A stretch of 21,484 nucleotides of DNA from assembly GCA_934718145.1 (NCBI GenBank), contig CAKUZC010000006.1:1-21484 (forward strand), in the 5' to 3' direction. The DNA is from an uncultured Eubacteriales bacterium. Lineage in GTDB: Bacteria > Bacillota > Clostridia > Oscillospirales > Acutalibacteraceae. The notes under the pieces were generated by a model that did no database searches, was not told where the DNA came from, and saw only the letters and a program-made list of their open reading frames with translations. Shown here in pieces: positions 16,256 to 21,484 of the stretch. How positions within the stretch are numbered: the first letter of the stretch is position 1; every line of letters begins with the position of its first letter. The translations under genes were made by a program, and so were the position numbers.

Positions 16256-16693
16256 ATGAATAAAAAAATTATATCTATTGCTTTGGGGTTGTTAATGACA
16301 ATTTTTCCTTTGACGACTTCTTTTGCCGCTTTTGAGTTACCTCCTAAAGTTGATTTTTCCGACGATTATACTCTTTACAGCTATGCCCAGGCTAATGCAG
16401 GTACATATAAATCTTTTAGAGACTACAATACAGAACTGGAATACAAAAAATTTATAAATTTTAAGAGAAATATTTTTGGAAATTTCGAGGATTTTTTTAA
16501 AAGGTACGGATACAAAAGAACAATTTTATTTATGCTTTTTCTGGCTCAAGAGGTATATGATATGCCGGGTCTTTGCGTCAATAGCTTTCTAATAAGATGT
16601 GATTATTATTGTATGACATTTGATGAAAATGAAGGACTTTTAAGAATAAAACTTTTTTCAAATGCGGAAGAAGTGTTTGAGTTATTATTTTAG
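16256..16693 (+). CDS. Secreted paralogous protein C, short divergent member
   Basis: Exported protein of 145 residues, the shortest and most divergent of the seven. Signal peptide with cleavage after about residue 24 (TTSFA). The mature part is aromatic-rich (many Phe and Tyr), with YKKFINFKRNIFGNFEDFF in the place of the central block and MPGLCVNSFLIRC resembling the C-terminal Pro...Phe...Cys block of the family, followed by a 26-residue extension rather than ending there. It may be a shortened paralogue. AAGGAGA lies 7 bases before ATG. No own promoter is seen, so it is probably read from the B promoter. Membership of the family is less certain than for the others. Confidence 0.65.
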   Translation: MNKKIISIALGLLMTIFPLTTSFAAFELPPKVDFSDDYTLYSYAQANAGTYKSFRDYNTELEYKKFINFKRNIFGNFEDFFKRYGYKRTILFMLFLAQEVYDMPGLCVNSFLIRCDYYCMTFDENEGLLRIKLFSNAEEVFELLF

Positions 16694-16749
16694 GATACTC
16701 AAAAATTATTGAAAAACAGATTATTTTGGATGATACATTAAAAATTAAA

Positions 16750-16885
16750 ATATAATTTACTTGACATTAACTTAAAATTAATATATAATTATCATAGTGA
16801 CAATTTTAATATAAAAATAAATTATAGGAGATCAACAAATGAAAAAGTTATTAAAAAAAGTACTTGCTTTACCTTTATGTGCATT
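16750..16885 (+). repeat. Conserved promoter-leader-signal peptide segment, copy in front of D
   Basis: About 135 bases, covering promoter, 5' leader, ribosome site and the first 15 codons, recur nearly identically at 17505-17640 in front of E. Homology falls away sharply in the mature coding region. Confidence 0.85.
16761..16789 (+). promoter_or_regulatory. Promoter of secreted protein D
   Basis: TTGACA (16761-16766), 17-base spacer, TATAAT (16784-16789): a perfect SigA-type consensus, implying high expression. Confidence 0.85.
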
Positions 16886-17414
16886 AATGGCGACTCCTTT
16901 TTCTGCAGTTTTTGCTCGTGCACCTCAAAGACCTGAACCAAACATTCAAAGAGAGGCTCCCGTAAACAGAGAAAATAGAGTAATTAATCTTATGAGAAAT
17001 GGTAGATTATGGGTGCTTATTGATGACAGAGCTAGACGAGATGCTGAACCCGCTTTTACACGTGACCCTGCATTGAGAAATACTTTTGAAGAAAAAATTT
17101 CAGAATATAGAAGGTTACTTGGTGAAGTTAATTTATCTAATAGAGATAAAAATTCTCTAAGGCGTTTTTTTGCAAGTGCTGGTTTGGGTATAATTAATTT
17201 ACCTTTATTTCTTGCACCTACGGAAGATGATATAGGGCAGCTTGTAACAAATATAGCCAATGCTGATTTGAGAGTAATGGGAATTTTTAGATGTATTTCA
17301 AGAGATGGGGCTGGAATATCTTCTTTTATCAGAGCCACAGTAGAAGAATTTGCTAATAATCCGAGTGTATGTGCGTATTTCTCAACTCATTGTTTACGAA
17401 TTTTACTAGTGTAA
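16839..17414 (+). CDS. Secreted paralogous protein D (unknown function)
   Basis: Unrecognised exported protein of 191 residues. Signal peptide with cleavage after SAVFA (residue 26). The mature part is basic, Arg-rich and lacks Cys until the end. Clear family blocks are AEPAFTRDPALRNTFEEK, then SEYRRLLGEVNLSNRDKNSL, and the C-terminal NNPSVCAYFSTHCLRILLV. The first block is almost the same as in G (AEPDFIANPDLRNTF). There is no lipobox, LPXTG, transmembrane helix or enzyme motif. AGGAGA lies 8 bases before ATG. It has its own perfect promoter and a strong terminator at 17442-17480, so it is monocistronic. Confidence 0.78.
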   Translation: MKKLLKKVLALPLCALMATPFSAVFARAPQRPEPNIQREAPVNRENRVINLMRNGRLWVLIDDRARRDAEPAFTRDPALRNTFEEKISEYRRLLGEVNLSNRDKNSLRRFFASAGLGIINLPLFLAPTEDDIGQLVTNIANADLRVMGIFRCISRDGAGISSFIRATVEEFANNPSVCAYFSTHCLRILLV

Positions 17415-17441
17415 TTTAAAATAATCTTAGAAGTGAAAATT

Positions 17442-17480
17442 CCTTGTTTGGGCTTTTGCTCAAGCAGGGTTTTATTTTTG
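17442..17480 (+). terminator. Terminator of secreted protein D
   Basis: 12-base stem CCTTGTTTGGGC / GCTCAAGCAGGG (three G-T pairs), loop TTTT, then TTTTATTTTTG. Nearly the same hairpin follows F and a related one follows G. Confidence 0.9.
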
Positions 17481-17504
17481 TTTCAATCATAAACAAAGAT
17501 TAAG

Positions 17505-17640
17505 ATATAATTTATTTGACATTAACTTAAAATTAATATATAATCATTGTATTGACAATTTTAATATAAAAATAAATTATAGGAGATCAACAAATGAAAA
17601 AGTTATTAAAAAAAGTACTTGCTTTGTCTTTATGTGCGTC
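17505..17640 (+). repeat. Conserved promoter-leader-signal peptide segment, copy in front of E
   Basis: Second copy of the segment at 16750-16885, shifted by 755 bases. Only a few substitutions separate the copies, mostly between the -10 box and the leader. Confidence 0.85.
17516..17544 (+). promoter_or_regulatory. Promoter of secreted protein E
   Basis: TTGACA (17516-17521), 17-base spacer, TATAAT (17539-17544), the same as the promoter of D. Confidence 0.85.
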
Positions 17641-18202
17641 AGTTATAACTCCTTTTTCTTCGGTTTTAGCTGATAAACCTGATAAATCTATCCAATCTAT
17701 TGATTCAGATGATGAAGATTTTGTACCGGAAAGCCCTATTGAAGACGAAGATTATGAAGAAGCTCGTATAGAAGAAAATAAAAGAGCGTTTCGTAATTTT
17801 ATCATAAATAGTAATGCATTTAGAGATTGGAGTAATTTATATTCAGAGCGTGCTCAAGCAGATTTTGAGGCATGTCCGGAATTGAAAACTCTTTTTGATG
17901 TGAAAATCTGGGTGTTTAGACATTTATTTAGTAGATTATCTAGGCACATGAAGAATTTTCTTAAAGATTGGATTATAGATTTTTGCATATCAGTAAGAGA
18001 ATTAAAAAATAATTCGGAAAGTATAGATATAAGGAATATAGCGCGAGAAAAATTGGATGCATTGGACTTAGGAAACGAAGAACGTGAAGATATAGTATTT
18101 AATTTTATTTCTTATTTTATTGAAGAGATTGCATTTGATAACTATCCGAGTGTTAGTAGTTTTTTTGTAATAAAGTGTATGAAAACTATAATTCACGGTT
18201 AA
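17594..18202 (+). CDS. Secreted paralogous protein E (unknown function)
   Basis: Unrecognised exported protein of 202 residues. The signal peptide is almost the same as that of D for its first 15 residues (cleavage after SSVLA, residue 26). The mature N-terminus, unlike D, is highly acidic (SDDEDFVPESPIEDEDYEEA), a linker-like region. It is followed by the family blocks AQADFEACPELKTLFDVK, VFRHLFSRLSRHMKNFLKDW, and the C-terminal DNYPSVSSFFVIKCMKTII. Predicted mostly helical, with no lipobox or wall anchor. AGGAGA lies 8 bases before ATG. No clear hairpin follows it, in contrast to D, F and G. Confidence 0.78.
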   Translation: MKKLLKKVLALSLCASVITPFSSVLADKPDKSIQSIDSDDEDFVPESPIEDEDYEEARIEENKRAFRNFIINSNAFRDWSNLYSERAQADFEACPELKTLFDVKIWVFRHLFSRLSRHMKNFLKDWIIDFCISVRELKNNSESIDIRNIAREKLDALDLGNEEREDIVFNFISYFIEEIAFDNYPSVSSFFVIKCMKTIIHG

Positions 18203-18234
18203 TAATGATAAATAAAAAATAAGGTAAATTTTGT

Positions 18235-18263
18235 TTGACCTCAATTAAATTTTAATATATAAT
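18235..18263 (+). promoter_or_regulatory. Promoter of secreted protein F
   Basis: TTGACC (18235-18240), 17-base spacer, TATAAT (18258-18263). The leader to the ATG at 18358 is about 90 bases, longer than for D and E. Confidence 0.75.
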
Positions 18264-18357
18264 TAATTATGTTGATAAAGTGGGTATTAAAGGGTTTTAG
18301 AACATTTTTACTTTCACTGTGTTTTTAACAAATATTAAGTTTATGAGGGGTTATAAA

Positions 18358-18933
18358 ATGAAAAAATCATTAAAATGTATGACGGTTTTAGCATTAATTG
18401 CATATTTCTCAACTTCTTTATTTCAAGTCTCGGCGTCTCGCAATGATAATCGTAGGAATAGACTAAACGACCGCACACGTGCTGTAAATGAAAATGCTGC
18501 AAGAATTCCATATGGAGTTCAGATAGGGGCTAATCCACAAAACCGTATTTATCCGGGTGATCCAGGTTATCCTCGCACGTTGGAAGATGTTAGAATTAAT
18601 ATGGAAGTAACCGCCGAAGCAGTTTTTGTTATATGTCCAGGCTTAAAACCAATGTTTGATCAGAAAGTTGCACAGTTTCGCGAAGCAGTTAATGAGCTAA
18701 ACTTAACTGAAGATCAAAAAAGATATATTAGGATGAAATGTTCAGAAGTTCCTTGTAGGATTTTTGAAATACCCGTAGAAAATGTTCAACAAAATTTTGA
18801 ATTGACCAGAGATTATAGGGAAAAAAGAGCTGCAATAGGTAATTTAATTGTAGATTTGATTCGAGACGGAGGTTTTGAAAGCTACAATATAATGCAACAG
18901 TATCTCTATTTAACCTTAATTCAATCAATATAA
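18358..18933 (+). CDS. Secreted paralogous protein F (unknown function)
   Basis: Unrecognised exported protein of 191 residues. The frame is open from an ATG at 18319, but the ATG at 18358 follows GAGGGG by about 8 bases and starts a proper signal peptide (MKKSLKCMTVLALIAYF..., cleavage after VSA, about residue 26), so it is chosen. The mature N-terminus is rich in Arg and Asn (NDNRRNRLNDRTR) with a Gly/Pro turn region (YPGDPGYP). Family blocks are AEAVFVICPGLKPMFDQK, AQFREAVNELNLTEDQK and a weaker C-terminus ESYNIMQQYLYLTLIQSI that has lost the Pro and Cys. It has its own promoter and a strong terminator. Confidence 0.77.
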   Translation: MKKSLKCMTVLALIAYFSTSLFQVSASRNDNRRNRLNDRTRAVNENAARIPYGVQIGANPQNRIYPGDPGYPRTLEDVRINMEVTAEAVFVICPGLKPMFDQKVAQFREAVNELNLTEDQKRYIRMKCSEVPCRIFEIPVENVQQNFELTRDYREKRAAIGNLIVDLIRDGGFESYNIMQQYLYLTLIQSI

Positions 18934-18949
18934 TTTTAAAGAATAGATT

Positions 18950-18988
18950 CCTTGTTTGAGCTTTTGCTTGAACAGGGTTTTATTTTTT
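18950..18988 (+). terminator. Terminator of secreted protein F
   Basis: Stem CCTTGTTTGAGC / GCTTGAACAGGG, loop TTTT, tail TTTTATTTTTT; it copies the D terminator with compensating changes in the stem (GGGC/GCTC against GAGC/GCTT). Confidence 0.9.
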
Positions 18989-19024
18989 ATCAATTGTATA
19001 AATAAAAATTAAAATAAATTTCAC

Positions 19025-19053
19025 TTGATTTCAATAGAATAATAATATATACT
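19025..19053 (+). promoter_or_regulatory. Promoter of secreted protein G
   Basis: TTGATT (19025-19030), 17-base spacer, TATACT (19048-19053), a slightly weaker version of the array promoter. Confidence 0.7.
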
Positions 19054-19111
19054 ATTATTTATAGTAAGGTATTTTTGTTTTGCAGATATTAAATTTATAA
19101 GAGGTTATAAA

Positions 19112-19669
19112 ATGAAAAAGTTTTTTAAGTTTGTGGCTGCTTTAACTTTATGCACATCAATTATAGCTCCTTTTTCCGGAGTTTTTGCTAAGAAACCTAA
19201 TAGAAGTAAGGAGAAAGCTCATAAAGATGTTTGTAAAATAACTGAAGAAGAAGCTAATGAATTGCAAGATTTTATTAAAAGTGATTGTTTTTTTAAAGCT
19301 TTTGGAGTTATGTGGAGTCAAAAAGCTGAACCGGATTTTATAGCTAATCCCGATTTGAGGAATACTTTTTATACTAGCATTTTGGAATTTCGTTTTTTTA
19401 TTAATAGAATAGAGTTATCTGATATTGACAAAAAAGCAATAAAAGATTATTATGTAGATTCTCATTCTCGGATGGTGTCCATGATGCTTAAAGATGAGGA
19501 AGTTAAGTATCCTGAAGAATCGGATTCAATAATTTTAGAACATGCTGAACATGTAGAAGAAATAACTAGAATAATAAAATTTTTAGATAAATTAGAGGAT
19601 AGATTTAATGACTATCCCAATGTAAGGTCTTATTTTTTATGTCAGTGCTTCCGAATTGCATCGATATAA
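19112..19669 (+). CDS. Secreted paralogous protein G (unknown function)
   Basis: Last gene of the array, 185 residues, unrecognised. Signal peptide with cleavage after GVFA (residue 26); its PFSGVFA end is close to PFSAVFA of D. The mature part begins with a basic stretch (KKPNRSKEKAHKD) and shows the best-kept family blocks: AEPDFIANPDLRNTF, LEFRFFINRIELSDIDKKAI and NDYPNVRSYFLCQCFRIASI. Acidic helices (about 130-165) lie between them. GAGG stands about 9 bases before ATG. Own promoter; terminator at 19697-19731, which also separates it from the convergent ATPase gene. Confidence 0.78.
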   Translation: MKKFFKFVAALTLCTSIIAPFSGVFAKKPNRSKEKAHKDVCKITEEEANELQDFIKSDCFFKAFGVMWSQKAEPDFIANPDLRNTFYTSILEFRFFINRIELSDIDKKAIKDYYVDSHSRMVSMMLKDEEVKYPEESDSIILEHAEHVEEITRIIKFLDKLEDRFNDYPNVRSYFLCQCFRIASI

Positions 19670-19696
19670 CTTAAAATAATTTTACAGATAAAAATT

Positions 19697-19731
19697 CCTG
19701 CTAAAGCTTTGGCTTAAGCAGGGTTTTACTT
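19697..19731 (+). terminator. Terminator of secreted protein G
   Basis: Stem CCTGCTAAAGC (19697-19707) / GCTTAAGCAGG (19712-19722), one mismatch, tail GTTTTACTTTTA. It is related to the hairpins after D and F, and may also serve the convergent ATPase transcript. Confidence 0.8.
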
Positions 19732-21484
19732 TTATATTAGATAAGCATATTCTCCAAAATCAGTTTTAGAAACAATTTTACCTTGTTTTTTTATTTCATA
19801 TTCCAATGCGCGCAATATGTGTTTCATTTCTACTTTATTACTTTCCGCTGCCGCCATAAAACTAGAATTAATTACCACATTTTTTATACTTCCTCCGGCT
19901 ATTTCAAATCTTTTTGAAAGGTAATCGAAATCAATGTCTTTCGAGAGCGGAATGCCTTTCGTATACATTTTTTTCCATATTTCCTTTCTTGATGCGACAT
20001 CCGGAAAGGTAAAATGTACCACATAAGTAATTCTTCTGAAAAATGCTTTATCAATATTTTCAAGAAAGTTCGTAGTCATAATTGTTATGCCATCATATTC
20101 TTCCATTTTTTGTAATAAATATGATGTTTCTACGTTTGCATTTTTATCATGCGAATCTTTAACCTCAGTTCTTTTTCCGAATAATGCATCGGTTTCATCG
20201 AAAAGAAGTATAACATTACTTTTTTTCGCACTTTCAAAAACCTCTCCCAGATTTTTTTCCGTTTCCCCGATATATTTGGAAATTACCTTCGAAAGGTCAA
20301 CTTTATAGATTTCAAGTCCTAATTCATTTGCAATAACTTGAGCGGCCATGGTTTTGCCTGTTCCCGGAGGACCGGCAAACAGTACGCTCAGCCCTCTTCC
20401 GTATAAAACTCGTTTTCCCATGCCCCATTCATCATAAACTACATGTTTATACTTTATGTGATTGCAAGCTCGTTTGAGTATTTCCTTTTGATCTTTTTGG
20501 AGCACCAATTCATCCCAAGTGTGTTTTTTTCTTATTAAAGTCGCTTTATCACTGAGATTTCCTGAAACCTGATTATAGGCTGCTTCACAAATCATGAGCT
20601 TGTCTATTGGTCTGTTGTATTTCCACTTAGACATCTTTTTCGCATCATTGATGGTATTGTTTATTTGTAAAGGAGTAAAAGAAAATTTATTTGCCAGTTC
20701 ATGAACGTCCAAATCTTTATCTGTTTTTAAGCCTTTTAATGATTTGCTCCAAATTTTAAATTTTTCCTCATTTTTTAAATCTTCCAATTTTACGTCCATG
20801 AAGATACAGTCTTTTAGATATTGTCCAAACAGGACTTCTTGTGAGGAAAGTATAAAAACAGCTTTTGAAAAATTAGAAGCCGAATTTAAAATAAATTCAA
20901 TATATTTTTTAGATATAGAATCTTCGTTTATTAATGCTTGAAAATTATCAAGACATAAATATCCCGAACACATTAAAGCTTGTCTGTATGCACACATCAT
21001 AGATTCTGTGAATTTTTGCTTATCATTTGAAATATAATCTTTGAAATCAAAGTAAACCAAATTCTTGTTTAAAATGTCACATGCCCTATTGACAATACTC
21101 TTTTTTCCGATTCCTTCGCAACCTTCTATATAGTAGTATGCAGTATGATTTTTAGTTGTGGATTTTAGATATTTACATATACCTTTAGCAATGTCTTCTC
21201 TTATATCGAGTGTTCCCGAATCATTCGGAAAGCGAATTTTAATTCCGCCACGTTCAACAATTAATTCTTTTTTATTTTGGACTATATTTTGGAAAACGTA
21301 TTCATCAAATTTGCACATATCTCCATTGAAAAACAGAGAATTCATTTTTTTTGTTAAATTATTCCATAATCCATAGTAACCTTCTATATCGCAAGCGTTT
21401 TCAACAAAGAAATACAATTTTAAAGCCATAGAATATGTTATTGTTTTTTCATTATCAATGCTTCTGATCATTTCTTTATATTTC
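19732..21484 (-). CDS. AAA+ ATPase of contractile injection system type (5' end at or beyond right edge)
   Basis: Two-module AAA+ protein, 579 residues from the ATG at 21471. The N-terminal module has a variant Walker A (GCEGIGKKS, about 117-125) and SGYLCLDNF. The C-terminal module is complete: GPPGTGKT (367-374), SKYIGETEKNL, Walker B ILLFDETDALFGKRTEVKDS, NVETSYLLQKMEEYDGI, sensor 1 MTTN, arginines in FFRRITYVVHF and sensor 2 GGSIKN. That set, above all the FGKR.EVKDSHD...N.ETSYLLQKMEEY stretch, is what I know from the ATPases of extracellular contractile injection systems (Afp15/PVC15). The ATG at 21471 lacks a ribosome site and the frame stays open to the window edge, so the true start may lie outside. 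No sheath, tube or baseplate gene is visible here. It converges with the secreted-protein array. Confidence 0.85.
   Translation of the reverse strand, partial: KYKEMIRSIDNEKTITYSMALKLYFFVENACDIEGYYGLWNNLTKKMNSLFFNGDMCKFDEYVFQNIVQNKKELIVERGGIKIRFPNDSGTLDIREDIAKGICKYLKSTTKNHTAYYYIEGCEGIGKKSIVNRACDILNKNLVYFDFKDYISNDKQKFTESMMCAYRQALMCSGYLCLDNFQALINEDSISKKYIEFILNSASNFSKAVFILSSQEVLFGQYLKDCIFMDVKLEDLKNEEKFKIWSKSLKGLKTDKDLDVHELANKFSFTPLQINNTINDAKKMSKWKYNRPIDKLMICEAAYNQVSGNLSDKATLIRKKHTWDELVLQKDQKEILKRACNHIKYKHVVYDEWGMGKRVLYGRGLSVLFAGPPGTGKTMAAQVIANELGLEIYKVDLSKVISKYIGETEKNLGEVFESAKKSNVILLFDETDALFGKRTEVKDSHDKNANVETSYLLQKMEEYDGITIMTTNFLENIDKAFFRRITYVVHFTFPDVASRKEIWKKMYTKGIPLSKDIDFDYLSKRFEIAGGSIKNVVINSSFMAAAESNKVEMKHILRALEYEIKKQGKIVSKTDFGEYAYLI

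Noticed and set aside
16946..17338. 130-residue minus-strand frame inside gene D
   Set aside because: It lies antisense to a gene with signal peptide, promoter and terminator, and has no support of its own.

Overview
The window reads as chromosomal DNA from a very AT-rich Gram-positive bacterium of the class Clostridia, probably near the Ruminococcaceae/Oscillospiraceae. The 5S rRNA sequence (with its GATACTTGGCTGGAAGCGGC core), the mreB-mreC-mreD-PBP2-mgsA order, the DUF421/DUF4363 pair and strong AGGAGG-type ribosome sites all point that way. Many genes start with TTG or GTG. The placement comes from family knowledge, not from a search.

Layout. (1) 1-1166, minus strand: the end of a surface-glycan operon, with a monotopic sugar-phosphate transferase followed by a DegT-type sugar aminotransferase that runs off the left edge. 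(2) 1441-2504, plus strand: a DUF421 (YetF-like) membrane protein and a translationally coupled DUF4363 protein, closed by a two-way terminator. (3) 2598-4771, minus strand: alanine racemase, then an RsbW-like anti-sigma kinase and its STAS-domain antagonist, the pair having its own promoter. (4) dusB on the plus strand, converging with hisS. (5) 7333-13595, minus strand: a methylglyoxal synthase-fold protein that has lost its catalytic residues, the rod-shape operon mreB-mreC-mreD-mrdA, dUTPase and ZapA.

(6) 13.8-19.7 kb, plus strand: the accessory part. Two free-standing 5S rRNA genes, each with a consensus promoter and terminator, flank the first of seven consecutive genes for small Sec-exported proteins. 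The seven share a signal peptide style, a central helical motif and a C-terminal motif, but their mature regions have diverged heavily. At least five have a near-identical promoter layout (TTGAC-type -35, 17-base spacer, TATAAT-like -10), and three end in the same terminator hairpin. This looks like a tandemly amplified, fast-diversifying exported protein family, and I recognise no known family in it.

(7) 19732 to the right edge, minus strand: a large AAA+ ATPase with the motif set of the ATPase of contractile injection systems (Afp15/PVC15 type), probably the end of such a locus lying to the right.

The left two thirds are housekeeping genes for envelope, cell shape and translation. The right third is lineage-specific and probably concerns interaction with a host or competitors; that role is inferred.
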